The notes under the pieces are model-generated. The model had not been told where the DNA came from. It did no database searches and was given only the letters and a program-made list of their open reading frames with translations. Positions 1-13,000 of a DNA stretch of 64,000 nucleotides are shown here, in pieces. The stretch comes from Kitasatospora fiedleri. GTDB taxonomy: Bacteria > Actinomycetota > Actinomycetes > Streptomycetales > Streptomycetaceae. The position numbers and the translations under genes are program-made. The stretch's first letter is position 1. Every line of letters begins with the position of its first letter. The stretch lies in contig NZ_OX419519.1 of NCBI RefSeq assembly GCF_948472415.1, forward strand, positions 6,229,001 through 6,293,000, read 5' to 3'.

Positions 1-1
1 C

Positions 2-307
2 GGCACCACACCGGTCGGCACCGTTCCGGCCTCGCTGCCCGACGGCCCCCGGCTGCCGCTGCTCGAACCGGACGGCGTCCAGGCGGTACCCGCCTCGCTG
101 CCCGACGCGCCCCTGCGGCCGCTGCTCGAACCGGACGGCGTGCAGCACCCGACGCCGCCCCCGCCGCCGACCCCGATCACCCCGATCGGCGACACCAACC
201 CCGGCGTCGGCTACCACGACCCGGACGCGCCCGAGCTCGACTACAACCACCCCAACCCGCTGATGCGGCCGGGCTACGCCGGCGGCGCCGGACCGAGAGT
301 CATCTGA
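2..307 (+). CDS. C-terminal part of small secreted-type protein (operon A gene 1, partial)
   Basis: Only the last 101 codons are inside the window; the start lies upstream. The visible part is Pro/Leu-rich and contains two copies of a repeat of about 21 residues with the core LPLLEPDGVQ/LRPLLEPDGVQ, followed by a poly-Pro stretch. It ends with GVGYHDPDAPELDYN and a short Gly-rich tail. The same end motif (GIGYHDPTAPDLDYN) closes the complete paralogue at 23820-24437, which has a WXG100-like helical head, so this is probably the first gene of the paralogous operon. Function is unknown. By position it should be a small partner or co-secreted substrate of the downstream effector proteins. The paralogy is seen directly; the secretion role is inferred. 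Confidence 0.7.
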   Translation, partial: GTTPVGTVPASLPDGPRLPLLEPDGVQAVPASLPDAPLRPLLEPDGVQHPTPPPPPTPITPIGDTNPGVGYHDPDAPELDYNHPNPLMRPGYAGGAGPRVI

Positions 308-349
308 CGGACCGCCGGGCGGCGGCACCGGGCCACCGCCCGGCACCGC

Positions 350-381
<32 letters not shown>

Positions 382-525
382 CCGCCGCCGCAGGGCGGCG
401 CGCACCGCGCACCGCGCACCAACCACCGCGCACCGTCCGCCGCTGCCGCCGACCGCGCCGCACCGGCCCCGGGCCACCGGCCACCCGCTCCGCACCCGAC
501 CTCCCCTCTCCGGAGACCTGCCGCC

Positions 526-3029
526 ATGATCGAGCTGCCCGCCGACCTCGCCGAAGTCCTCAAGACCGTCCAGAGCAACGAGAACGGCGCGGACATCGCC
601 TTCCCCGACGGGGACGAGGACCTGCTCGCCACCCTCGCCGACGCCTGGAAAGCCTGGAACGAGGTGGCCGACACCCACGTCCGGGCGATCACCGAGGCCG
701 CCCAGCGGGCCATGTCCAGCATGTCCGGCCCCGCGGCCGACAGCTTCGCGCAGTACCTCCAGAAGTTCGCCGCCGGGGACGGCTCGCACGTCGCCACCAC
801 CCTCCAGTCCGGCCTGGCGATGGCCGACTCGCTCCAGGGCGCCGCACAGGCGGTGAGCGGCACCAAGTCCGAGATGGTGCGCGAACTCCAGTACGCCAAG
901 GAGTACATGGAGGCCCACCCGGCCGGCAAGCACGACGACATCGCCCAGTCCGAGGGCGTCAAGCAGGCCGCCGCCGTCTACCACCAGTACATCGGGCAGG
1001 TCGGCAACAACGTCGACGGCATGCTCCGGCAGAGCGCCGGCCACATCACCGACATGACCGGTATGGGCCAGACCTGCGCCCTCAACGGGACGTCCGCGGG
1101 CGGCGGTTCGGGCCCGGGCGGGGCCGGCGGAACGGGCGCCGACGGCGGCATGACCGCGATGAGCGGACGGGCCGGCACCCTGCCCGGCGACCCGTACGCC
1201 CCGAGCACGACCGGCCTCGACGGGCTCGGCGGCACCGGCACCCCGGGCGCGCCGGGCAGCACGGACGGCTTCGGCGGCGCGGGCGCGCTGGGCGGCGTCG
1301 GAAACCCGGGCGGCCTGGGCGGCGCGGCCGGAGCGGGCGGCACGGGCGGCTTCGACGGACTCGGCGGCACCGGCGGGGGCGCGGGCGGCGGGGTCGGCGG
1401 TGCGGGCTCGTACAGCGGCATGGCCGGAGTCGGCGGCGCGGGCGGCTTCGGCGGCGGCAGCGGCGGCGGGGCCGGCGGCGGCTCGGGCTCCGGACTGGCC
1501 CCCTTCACCCCGCTCACCCCCAACCTGCCCAGCTTCGGCGGCGGTTCGAGCTCCGGCGGCGGCGGCTCCGCCCCGGTGTTCACCCCGCTCTCCACCGGCG
1601 GCGCCGGCTCCCTCGGCCTGGCCGGACTCGGCGACCTCGGCGGCGGCGCGGGCGGCGGCACCGGCGGCAGCGGCTACAGCCCGCTCGGCGGCTACAGCCC
1701 CGGCAACCCCGGCAGCCTCGGCATCGGCGGCACCAACACCGGCGGCGGCACCGGCAGCAGCTTCAACCTCGGCGGCGCCCTCGGCGGCACCCTGGGCTCG
1801 CTCGGCGGCGCGGGCGGCGTCGGCGGCTCGACCACCGGCCGCGGCCTCACCCCCTTCGGCGGGACGGGCAGCAGCCCGTTCGGCCTCGGCGGCGCCAGCG
1901 GTGCGGGCGGCGCGGGCGGGGCGTCCGGACGCGGCGTCGGCGGCGCGGGCGGCACGGCCGGCCGCGGTCTCGGTGGCGCCGGCGGCACGGCCGGACGCGT
2001 CGGCGGCGCGGGCGGCTCCGCGCTGCGCCCCGGCGCCGGCGGGGCCGGGAGCCTCGGCGGATCGACCCTGCGCGGCTCGGGCGGCGGCATCGGCGCGGGC
2101 ACCAGCGCGCTGGCCGGACGCGGCGGCGTCGGCGCCGGCAGCCTCGGCGCGGCCGGCGGGGCCTCCGCGAAGGGCACGGCCGGAGCCGGTTCCGCGGTCG
2201 GCCGGGCCGGCGCGGGCGTCCTGGGCGCGGGCGGCACCAGCGGTACCGGTGGCCGCACCGGAGCCACCGGCGCGGCCGGCGCCGGCGGCCACATGCCCGG
2301 CACCGGCGGCGGCGGGCGCGGTGGCGGCAAGGACCACAAGGGCGGCAACCGCTTCGTCAGCCCCACCCGGTTCGGCGAGGAGGGCGAGGAGGACGAGGAG
2401 CTGTTCGGCGACGCCGGCATCCTCGGCCAGGCCGCCGACGTCGACCCGCGCGACCGCCACTGGCACCGGGCCCGCCGCCGCTGGCTCGACGACGCCCGCG
2501 CCGAGGGCACCTTCGCCGCCCCGAGCACGAGCCGACCACCACCGCCCCGGCCGGGCCCACCAGCGAGAGCGAGATGATCAACCAGCTGGCCGGCGTCCTG
2601 CTCGGCGGCGGCGCGGGCACCCCCGACGGCACCGGGACCGACGGCGCGGCGGACCCCGACCGGGCCGCGGGCGGGTCGGACGCCTCGACGGACACCCCGG
2701 TCGGCACTGTCGGCACCGTCGGCACCACCGCTCCGGCGGAGAGCTCCGGCGGCACGGACGACGCCTACCTGGAGCGTTCGCGCAGCGCCGCCGCCCGCCG
2801 CGGCCACCCCGACGCGCCCGAGGCCACCGTGGCGTCCGCCGCGAGCGCCGGCGCCGGTGCGGGGGGCGGTTCGGGCTCGGGGTCCGGTTCGGGCTCCGCC
2901 TCCGCCTCTGCGGAGGGGGCGGCGGCCACCGGGCAGCGGGCCCCGCTCCGCGAGGAGGGCGGCTACCAGGTGCCCAGTCCGTTCCTGCGCGCCGCCCTCT
3001 CCCGGCTGGCCGCACCCGCCGCGGACTGA
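526..3029 (+). CDS. WXG100/CpnT-N-like helical head with long Gly-rich tail (operon A gene 2, one frame break)
   Basis: About 834 aa if one missing base is restored. The first ~185 residues are helical and Trp-containing (LADAWKAWNEVADTH) and resemble WXG100-type/CpnT-N-like domains of actinobacterial type VII-associated proteins. Residues ~190-600 are a Gly/Ala/Ser-rich low-complexity arm reminiscent of PE_PGRS proteins. The C-terminal ~230 residues are conserved with 24537-26412, including RWLDDARAEG and a final REEGGYQVPSPFLRAAL block. The frame breaks near 2520 in a CCCC run where the paralogue has CCCCC. Downstream of that point the other frame (ESEMINQLAGVL onward) continues the homology to the stop at 3029, so I merge the two parts. 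ATG 526 follows a GGAG ribosome site. Likely a secreted or surface partner of the giant effector; the exact role is unknown. Confidence 0.8.
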
Positions 3030-3076
3030 CCCGCGCCCGCCGCCCGCCGCGCCCGCCCTGACGAAGGAACCCTCCC

Positions 3077-4092
3077 ATGAGCAACGACGAGTCGGCCTGG
3101 TACACCGCCGACGCGCTGACCGAGCCCACCCGCACCGCCCGCCTGCTGCCCGAGGAAGCGATCGAGCCCACCCGGATGCGGGTCGGCACGGTCATCCCCG
3201 ACAGCCCCCTGCAGCCGTTCCAGCGGGCGGAGAGCGTGCCGTTGCAGCCGACGGAGCAGGGCGTTCCGATGCAGGAGGCGACGGCGCGGCTCCAGCCGAT
3301 GGAGCAGGGCGTTCCGATGCAGGAGGGGACGGCGCGGCTCCAGCCGATGGAGCAGGGCGTCCCGGCGCGGGAGGCGACCGAGGCGCTGCGCCCGATGGAG
3401 CGGGGTGTCCCGATGCAGGAGGGGACGGCGCGGCTCCAGCCGATGGAGCAGGGCGTCCCGGCGCGGGAGGCGACCGAGGCGCTGCGCCCGACGGAGCGGG
3501 GCGTTCCGATGCAGGACGGGACCGAGCCGCTGCGTCCGACGGAGCGGAGCGAGCCCGCGCAGCCCCTCCAGCGGGCCAGCGCCGTCGCCCGTGACGCGGC
3601 GGCTCCGGCGTCCTCCGAGCAGGGCGCCGCCAAGCGGAGCGCGTCCTCCGCGAACGGCGGAGGATCGGGGGTGCCGGGTCGGGCTTCCAGGTCGACCCGG
3701 CGCAGTACCGGGCGGCCGTCTCGCCGATGCTCGCGGCCTCCGAGCAGGTGGCCAACGTCTACCGCTCGCTGAGCGCATTCCTGCCCTCGATGGAGGCCCA
3801 GAACCCCTGGGGCAACGACGAGTCGGGCAAGAAGTTCGCCGAGGGGGAGAAGGGCTACCTGAAGTACAGCCACGACACCATGGACGTCGTCAAGGGCCTG
3901 CCCGACGCGCTCAAGGGCATCGCCGACGGGCTGAAGGCGATGGCCGAGAGCTACCAGAACGCGGACGAGAACGTCATCTCCGAACTCGACGGCATCGACA
4001 GCACCGTGCAGATGCCCACCGCGCCCTCGCTCCCGTCCGCCCCCGTCCAGCCGATCATCAGCACGCGGCCCATCCAGAGCGGAAGGCACTGA
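3077..4092 (+). CDS. WXG100-like protein with N-terminal 16-aa repeats and YxxxD signal (operon A gene 3, one frame break)
   Basis: About 338 aa after restoring one base. The N-terminal half carries seven 16-residue repeats (core LQPMEQGVPMQEGTAR). The C-terminal half is a WXG100-like helical hairpin: PWGNDESGKKF supplies the W-G turn, and YQNAD lies near the end of the second helix. That matches the YxxxD/E secretion motif known from mycobacterial type VII substrates. The frame breaks near 3667-3671 in a GGGGG run; the second half then reads FQVDPAQYRAAVSPML and aligns with the intact paralogue at 26429-27265. It lies 47 nt after gene 2 and only 4 nt before the giant effector, so co-translation is likely. 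A heterodimer of this protein with the effector head is a reasonable inference from known WXG100 pairing. Confidence 0.85.
3242..3577 (+). repeat. Minisatellite: seven 48-bp units encoding a 16-aa repeat
   Basis: Units follow the pattern L-(Q/R)-P-(M/T)-E-(Q/R)-G-V-P plus a variable half that alternates between MQEGTAR and AREATEA types. The alternation suggests duplication of pairs of units. The paralogue at 26429 has only a shorter, diverged version (PEGVEHARIATVL type), so the number of units is evolving independently. Confidence 0.85.
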
Positions 4093-4096
4093 ACCC

Positions 4097-7000
4097 ATGG
4101 CTGTCGAACTCCCGGAGCCGCTCCAGTGGGTCCTGTTGCTGCTCGCCGGAACGCGTTGGCCCGAGGCCGACGAGGACCAGCTCCGCGACATGGCCGAGCA
4201 CTGCCGCAAGGCGGCCGACTCCCTCAAGGACGCGGCGCAGAGCGCTGATTCGACCATCAAGCGCGCCCTGGACGGCCAGAAGGGCGCCGCCGCCGACGCC
4301 CTGGGCACGTACTGGGACAAGTACTCGGTCGGCAAGGGCACCGAGCAGGACCCCGGCTACCTGCCCGGCGCGATCAACGCGCTCAACGGCATGGGCGACA
4401 TGCTGGAGCAGGTGGCCAACTCCGCGGAGACCGCCAAGATCCAGATTATCGCGCAACTCGGCATCCTAGCCTTCGAGTTGGCCACCGCAGAGGCGGAGGC
4501 CCCGTTCACCGCGGGCGCCTCGCTGCTCGAGGTGCCGGTGATGATCGCGGCCAGCCGGGTGGTCGTCTCGCAGCTGCTGAAGAAGCTGCTCAAGGAGATG
4601 CTCGAAATGGCGGCCAAGCAGGCCGCCCAGATGGCCGCGATCAACTTCCTCGCCCAGGGCATCGAGCTGGCCGAGGGCCACCGCAAGAGCATCGACATGA
4701 AGGAGGTCGGCCAGAACGCCCTCGGCGGCGCGGTCGGCGGCGCGTCCGCCCACCTGATCGGCAAGGGCATCGGCGCGGCCGGCAAGAAGATCGGCGCGGA
4801 GAGCGCGCTCAACTCCACCGCCGGCAAGATGGCCAGCGGCGCGGCGGTCGGCGTCGGCGCGGACGTCTCCACCCAGCTGATCACCACCGGCAAGGTCGAC
4901 AGCGAGTCCCTGCTCGGCTCCGGTCTGTCCGGCGGCGCGGGCGCCGGCCTGCACGCGGGCGCCTCCGCGATCAAGGGCCACGCCAACGCCCCCACCCCCG
5001 CCGAGGCCCCCAAGCTCGACCTCCCCGGCAGCACCGGCAGCACCGGCGGCGCGGGCCACGACGGCCCGCCCACCTTCACCAAGCCCGCCACCTCCTCCGG
5101 CGACAGCGCCTACCACGGCCCGTCCGGGACGTCCTCGTCCGGTGGTGGCAGTGGCAGTGGCAGTGGCAGCGGCGGCAGTGGTGGCGGATCGGGGGCGGGC
5201 ACGCACAGCAGCAGCAGTGCCGACACCGGCTCGCTGCTCGGCGCGGGTGCCGGTGCGGGCGCGGGAGCGGGAGCGGGTGCGGCGATGGCCGCCGGTTCCG
5301 GTTCCGGCTCGTCCGGTGGGCACAGCTCCGGGACGACGGGCGCGGGCGACTCGAAGGTCAACGGCCTGACGCCGTTCGGCTCGGCCCGCAGCGCCGGGGA
5401 CGGCGCGGACACCCACCCGACCAACGCACCCACCTCCTCCACCCCGCACGAGACGGCTCCGCCCGCCTCTTCGACCGCGCACCAGACGTCCGCGCCCGCC
5501 TCTTCGGCCCCGCACCAGACGTCCGCGCCCGCCACGCACGAGACGTCCGCGCCCGTGACCCACGAGCAGTCGGGCGTCCGGGCCCAGGACAACCCCGCGC
5601 CGCGCGCCGAGACCCAGGCGGCGACGCCGAAGGTCGAATCGGCGATGCCGCGCGTGGAGTCCGCGCTGGCCTCCGCGCCGCCGCCGTCGCACGAGACTCC
5701 GGCACCGCACCAGGAGCAGGCGGCCCCGCAGTCGCACGAGTCGGTGACGCCGCGTGCCGAGCAGGCCGCGCCGCAGTCGCACGAGACCCCGGCACCGCGC
5801 CAGGAGTCGGCCCCGGCGCACGAGAACGTGGTGCCGCGTCAGGAGTCGGCGCCGCCGACCGCGCACGAGCAGGCGCCGCCGGTCGCGCACGAGCAGGCCG
5901 CGCCGCAGCTGGGGCACGACTCCACGCCGGTCGCGCACGAGCAGGCCCCGCCGCAGTCGCACGAGACGCCTGTCCCGCGCCAGGAGTCGGCGCCGGCGCA
6001 CGAGAACGTGGTGCCGCACCAGGAGCAGTCCGCGCCGCGTCCCGAGCAGTCCGCCGCGCCGCGGGTGGAGCACGACTCCACGCCCGTCGCACACGAGTCG
6101 GTGGCGCCGCGTGCCGAGCAGGCCGCGCCGACCACGCACGAGGGGGCGGTTCCGCGTCAGGAGTCGGCGCCGGCGCACGAGAACGTGGTGCCGCACCAGG
6201 AGCAGTCCGCGCCGCGTCCCGAGCAGTCCGCCGCGCCGCGGGTGGAGCACGACTCCACGCCCGTCGCGCACGAGCAGGCCGCGCCGCAGTCGCACGAGAC
6301 GTCCGTCCCGCGCCAGGAGTCGGTCCCGACGCACGAGAACGTGCCGGCGCACCAGGAGCAGTCCGCCGCGCCGCGTCCCGAGCCGGTGGCCGCGTCCGTG
6401 GCCGCCGGGTCCGGTGCGGTGCACGAGAGTGTCCAGCCCGGTTCGCAGGGTGTCGGTGGGCTGGGGTCGGTGCCCGGTCTGTCCGGTGCCGCCCACCTGG
6501 GCAGTGTCGGGGACGGCGCCACCCACCTCGACGGCGGGACCCGGATCGCGGGTGGTCAGGCCCACGCGCAGTCCCGGCCGGGTACGCAGAACACCCCCGA
6601 CCAGACCGTCCCGAACGGCCTGGCCGACGGCACCGTCCCCACGGGCGTGCCGCAGAACCAGGCGCCGACGGGCGCCCCGATGACCGGTGCGGGCTTCGCC
6701 CCGGGAGCGATGGGCGGCGGCGGACACCCGGGCGGCGGGTCGTCCCGCGGCCCGGTGGGGACGGGCACCCCCAAGGCGGGGGCACGGGGACCGTCTCGGG
6801 CGGGACCAAGCGTTCGCACCAGGAGGCGTTCGGCAGCGAGCACGCCGGCGGGAACACCAACACGCTGGGCCGCAGGATCGCGAACCCGCGCCGCCGGCCC
6901 GCCGGGGCGACCCCGAGCAGCCGCCGGTCCGCACCGACCACCAGGCGACCGACCCCGCGCGGCACGAGCCTTCGCAGCACGAGCCCGCGTCGACCACCGG

Positions 7001-10000
7001 CAACCGTTCGACCGGCCCCGTCGAGCAGCGGCCCCACCAGGACACCGGCACGCCCGGGACGAACGACCGCAAGCGCGGCCGGGAGGACCGGGACGACGAG
7101 GGCGGCGCCGAGCGGGACGCCAAGCGCCGCCGTACCCCGGCGTACGAGAACACCGACGGGGTGATGAACGACCGCGGTTACCGCTCGTTCGGCCCGGAGC
7201 ACCCGCTGACCCAGGACCTGGTGGAGCACCTCGGCGGCACGGGCAAGCCGCACCCGGAGATGAGCGACGGCCTGCTCCAGAAGGTCAACCCGCACCAGGA
7301 GCCGGTCAACGCCGGGCCGGACTTCCGGCGCGGCAACGACCTGAACGCGTGCCTGGAGAACGTGGAGGCGTACCGGGACACCCACTTCGGGCGCCCCCGG
7401 GTCTCGGGGCAGACGCTGCACGGCACGGTGGAGCCGATTCCCGGCAACACGCTGTGGAAGCGGCACGACGGGCCGGCGCTGTTCGGTGAGGGCGGCCCGG
7501 CGGTCCAGAAGCTGATGGAGCAGGTCAAGGAGGGCGGTCCCGGCACCTTCGCCACCGTCCTCGGCGCGGGCAAGCAGGGGGACGGCCACGCCGTCGCGCT
7601 GGTCCACGACCAGGACGGCACGCTGCGCTGGGCCGACCTGACCGACCGCAAGGTCACCCCGGCGGACGGCAACCTGCCGGAGAACTTCGGCAAGGACTGG
7701 ACGGTCTGGGCCTCCGTCGCGGACCCGCACGAGAACAACATCTCGGGTCCGCACGACCAGAACTTCATGGACGCCTACTCCAGCTTCACCCGCCCCGAGG
7801 AGCGGCCCGTCCCGGAGCAGTCGCACGTCGAGCAGCCGCACGTCGAGCAGTCGCGCACCGACCAGCCGCGCACCGACCAGCCGCACGTCGAGCAGCCCCG
7901 TCCGGACGACGGCTTCGGCACGGTGACGAACTCCGGTCAGCGCCAGGACGAAACGGACATCATCCAGCAGCACGACAGCGAGGCCGCGGCCTCCGGCGAC
8001 GGCCCGGTCAAGCTGAAGTGGAACGCGGACGAGAACAAGTGGACCAGGTCCGAGGACGGCCCGGCCGACCCGAACGCGTTCTCGAAGTGGATGGACGAGG
8101 ACTTCGGCACCCGCAAGAAGACCCCGGTCGAGGTCGACGTCGACCGCCTGTCGCAGCCCGAACTCCACCAGTTCGCCGACATGCTGATCCGCAGCGACTA
8201 CCCGCAGACCGCCACCAAGGTGCTGGAGCGGGCGCACTGGCTGGACGAGCAGGCCCGACAGGGGAACGGCGAGGTCGCCGACCCCCGCAAGCACCTGTTG
8301 GCGACCGGCGACGAGATCGTCGGCAAGGGCGGCCAACTGCGGGACCGGCTCGAACTCCTGACGGACCACCAGCGCTTCGAGGCGGAGTACCCGTCGCCGC
8401 AGGAGCGGCTGCAGTACGCGCGGGAGACGGTGCGGCAGGGCCAGGAACTGGACCGCCTGCTCAAGGGGCACGTGACGGGTGCCGCGGACCACGGCGGCCT
8501 CTACCACCTGCGCAACGAGTACGGTCCGCTGAGCGGCCTCTCCGAGACCCTGTTCGATGCGCACCCGACCGGTGGGGGGCAGCGCACCCCGCTGGCGCTC
8601 GACCCGCAGAAGATGGACATGGTGCGGAACAAGCTGCGCGAGTTCCGCCGCGACCAGGCGTACGCCGACGTGCCCACCGGCACGCAGTGGAAGACCGTCC
8701 AGGGCGAGATCAGGAACGGCGCCGGCAACGAGCGCCCGCCCGGGTCCGGGACGCCCAGGACCGACGACCCGAACGCGCCCAGGTCCGAGGACCCGAACGC
8801 CCCGAAGCCGGAGGACGCGAACGCCCCGAAGCCCGAGGACCTGAAGACGCTCACCCCCGAGGACCTGGCGAACCTCCCCGAGGACCTGGCCACCCTCCCG
8901 CCGGAGAAGCGGGCCGACTTCGTCCGCGCCCTGTCCGAGCGCAACCTCGGCGACCTGCACGCCCAGGTCGACCCGCACCTCAGGGCCGACCCCGAGCTGA
9001 AGGGACTCTACGACTCCCTCCAGGACCTGCCCTACCGGCTCAAGCACTCCACCCCGGCCTACCACGCCATCGCCAACTCCGGCATGCTCTCCTCGCAGGG
9101 CGACCTGAAGCGGCGCGACTTCAAGTTCATGGCGTCCGGGAAGAGCAGCGGCACCAACACCAGCAGCCTCGGCAACGACGACTTCGCCTTCTTCCGGATG
9201 GAGGTCGGCAACGAGAGGATGGTCACCCGCTACGGCCCCACCACCATGGTGTTCGGCCCCGAGATCCTCTCGCACTACGACGGCTGGGTCTCCCTGCACG
9301 ACCAGCTCGAACCGCTGGACCGCAAGGCCATGCAGGAGTTCAAGCTGCCCAACGGCGAGGTCGTGCGCACCACCGAGTACGCCAACGGCGCCACCACCAC
9401 GGGCCAGAAGAGCAAGTGGGAGCACACCTACCCGGGCAGCGGCGGCACCAAGCAGCCGACCACCTTCGACCGGGAGGTCTTCCACGGCAAGGACGTGGTC
9501 GAGGGCCTGGCGCTGTCGGTCGTCCAGGAGGTGCACCGGGCCGGACCGGCGCTCAAGGAGCACGCGGTCAAGCTCAACCAGGAACTGACCGCCGCCAAGG
9601 GCGAGTTGGAGACGGCTCGGGGCACCGACGGCGAGGCTGACGCCCAGGCGCGGGTCAGCAGGGCCGAGAAGGACCTCGGCGACCTGGTCTCCCGGCTCTA
9701 CCGCCCGGAGGCGAAGTTCGGCTCCGGACTCCCGATCGACCCGCGCCCCGGCCACGAGCCGAGCCCGAACGGCGAGGCCCGCCCGCCGTTCCGGCCGCTG
9801 CTGGTCCACAACGCGGACGGCGACGGCCGCTACCGCGGCGACGGCACCCTCGACCCGCTCGCGTTCACCGCCGCCCGGATGTCCGACCGGGTCGACGACC
9901 GGCAGCGCGAGGGCGAGAAGAACTACGCCAAGGGCGAGACCAGGTCGAACCTCGGCGACGCGCTGCGCCAGTACGAGCCCGCCGTCTCCGCCGCCCGGAA

Positions 10001-13000
10001 GTCCGTCGCCCGCACCGAGGAGTTCGTCCGGCAGACCGAGGAGGAGGTCCGGAACCTCCGGCAGGAGCCCGACCCCGGCCCCGACCACCGCAACCGGCTG
10101 GACGCCGCCGAGCAGCGCGCCGAGCAGGCCCGGACGATGCTGGAGGAGCGCCGCACCAAGGAGCGGGAAGTCACCGAGCGCACCGCCGCACTCCAGCAGC
10201 GCAAGGCCGAGTTGGACGAGCAGCACCGGCAGGAGCAGGCGGCGCAGGAGGAGCGGCAGCGGGCCGAGCGGGAGGAGCGGCAGCGCAAGGCCGAGGAGAA
10301 GCAGCAGCGGAGGCAGGAGAAGGCCGCCCGCCGGCAGGGCGTGGTCCAGGCCAAGGGCGACGAGAACACCGCTTCGCTGAGCACCGGCGAGCACGCGCCG
10401 AAGGCGTCCAAGGGCCAGCAGGCCGAGCAGTACATGGGCCGCTTCCGCAGCACCGACTCGGACACCCTCTCCGTCCCGCTGACCGGACACGACGAGGCGA
10501 GCATCCGCCGCAGCGTGCTGGAACTGCACGACCTCCGCACGCCCGAGGACGCCAAGGACTTCGGCAAGCACTTCGCCACCTGGATCGACGGGAACCGGCA
10601 GGGCCCGCTCGCCGGCATCGAGAAGCAGACCCTCGACGGCGTGATCAAGAACCTGGTGAGGCCCGGCAGCACCGGCCTGGACACGCCCGGCCCGTTCCGC
10701 GACGCCTACTTCACCGCACTGGCGAAGAACCTCGGCCGCGACGTGGTGCTCACCCACGACGGGAACGAGCTGAACCGCTACCCCGGTACGGAGGAGGGCG
10801 GCCCGGGACGCGAACTCCGCCTGGAACAGCCGAACGCCGACACCCCGCCGGTCACCCCGCCGACGGGCAGCAGCACCAGCACCCCCGCGCACCAGGGCAA
10901 CGACGGCACCCCCGGCCCCTCCCGCGGCTTCGGATCGGCCCCCCGCACCACGGCGCCCACCGGCCAGCAGGGCACGGACCACAGCGGCCCGTCCGTCCAC
11001 AGCACGAACCAGCACGACCAGGTCCAGCACGACCCCGCACAGCACGACCAGGTCCAGCAGCAGACCGACCACCAGGACGCCGACCAGCAGCAGCACGTCC
11101 AGGACCCCGCGCCGGGCCACGAACCGCTGCTGCCCCCGGTCGGCACCGCCGAGCACGGGCTGGTGCACGACCCGGTGGAGTTCCTGTCCCACACCCCGGT
11201 CTCGGTCTCCTTCGCCGACGGCGTCATGAGCCGCACCCCGGGCCTCCAGCAGCACGACGCGTTCACCTTCGTCGACGCGTTCGAGCGCAGCAGCGAGCAC
11301 TGGTTCACCCTGGAGCGGGACCCGAACGTCCCGGCCGGGCGCGACGCGTACGTCCTCACTCCGGCGTGGGAGAAGTACGCGGAGCACGACCCGTCATTCC
11401 CGCGGCCGTCGAACGGGGTCGCGCTGCCCGCGCCGAAGCCCGACCACGAGTACGTCCGGGCCGGCTACATCCCGTACAAGCAGGGCCGGCCGGCCAGCGA
11501 CGCCGCGATCGGCAGCGTGGACGTGGTCCGCCACCCCGACCCGGCGCGGCCGGGCGACGGGCTGGTGTTCACCGGCGGCATGAACGGCTGCGCGCTGGCG
11601 GTCACCGACGTGGGCCCGCACTCCTTCAAGGTCTGGCACGTCCAGTCGTACTCGGCGACCTCCAACCTGGGCCCGGCCTCCGACTTCCGGCTGCGCCACC
11701 CCGCTACGGACTGGTTCGGCGTCGACGAGTACGTGACGCCCGGCCAGGGCGAGCTGTTCGAGGCCACCAACGTGCTGCGGCACGGCCCGGACGGCTGGGA
11801 GGTGATCAGCCAGGAAGTCGTCAAGACCCCGGGCGACCACCGCATCGGACGGCAGAGCAGCCGACCGCTGAACCTGACCCCGCCCACCGGGGCGGAGTTC
11901 ACCGGACGCACCGTGGGCCTCTACCACCCGGTGGCCACCGAGCAGGTCCAGCGCTTCGACGGGAAGGCCGCCCGGCTGCTCCGGGAGGTCCCGGAGGGCT
12001 GGATGCGCAACACCGTGCGCAACGAGATCGACGGCCTCCACGACCGGCTGGCGGCCCAGGAGCAGACCCTCGCCGGCCTCCGGCAGCCCGGCACGACGCC
12101 CCAGCAACTGCGGACGGCCGCGGACACCCTGCAGAACAACGCGGTGCTGAACGAGCAGGCGGCGAACAACAGCGCGATCATGCTGGAGAGCGCCCTGCGG
12201 ATGGCCTTCAACGAGCCCGCCAACAAGCCGTTCTCCTTCAAGTCGCACGTCGAGGCGCTGGTCGAGGAGTTCCAGCCCGGCCAGAACGCGGCCTGGATCG
12301 GCGGCCTGCACCGCGAGACCGACGCCTACCTCCAGTCCGCGTCCGCCCCCGCCCCCGCGACCGCGCACCAGTCCGGGTTCGGCTCGGTGCCCACCCCGAC
12401 CACCGACCACGTTCCGACCACCGACCACACCCCGGCGCCCGGCGGCGACACGCCGCGCGGGCACACGCCGGACCCGATGCAGCTGGACAGCCCGACCGTG
12501 ACGACGGCGCCGACCCCGCCGGTCGAGCACCGGACGGAGCCCGACCCGGACCCGATGGTCCTGGACCGGGACGGCGACACGGCGCAGGACCTGCCGAACC
12601 CGCGCAAGCGCGGACGTGAGGACGAGGAGAACGAGCAGGACCCGCAGAACGAGCGGAGCGCGCGGGACGAGCAGGACGGGTCGACCGCCGAGCGGGACGC
12701 CAAGCGGCGCCGCACCCCGGCGTACGAGAACACCGACGGGGTGATGAACGACCGCGGCTACCGCTCGTTCGGCCCGGAGCACCCGCTGAGCCAGGAGCTG
12801 GTCGGCTACCTCGGCGGCGAGCCGAAGGTGCACCCGGCGATGAGCAACTCGCTGCTCCAGAAGGTCAATCCGCACCAGGAGCCGGTCAACGCCGAGGCGG
12901 GCTTCCGGCGCGGCAACGACCTGAACGCGTGCCTGGAGAACGTGGAGGCGTACCGGGACACCCACTTCGGGCGTCCGCGGGTGTCCGGGCAGACGCTGCA

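Noticed and set aside
526..2300. Collagen-like or PE_PGRS family assignment for the Gly-rich proteins
   Set aside because: The glycine pattern is irregular (not strict G-x-y) and the N-terminus is a WXG100/CpnT-like helical head rather than a PE domain with its PE motif.
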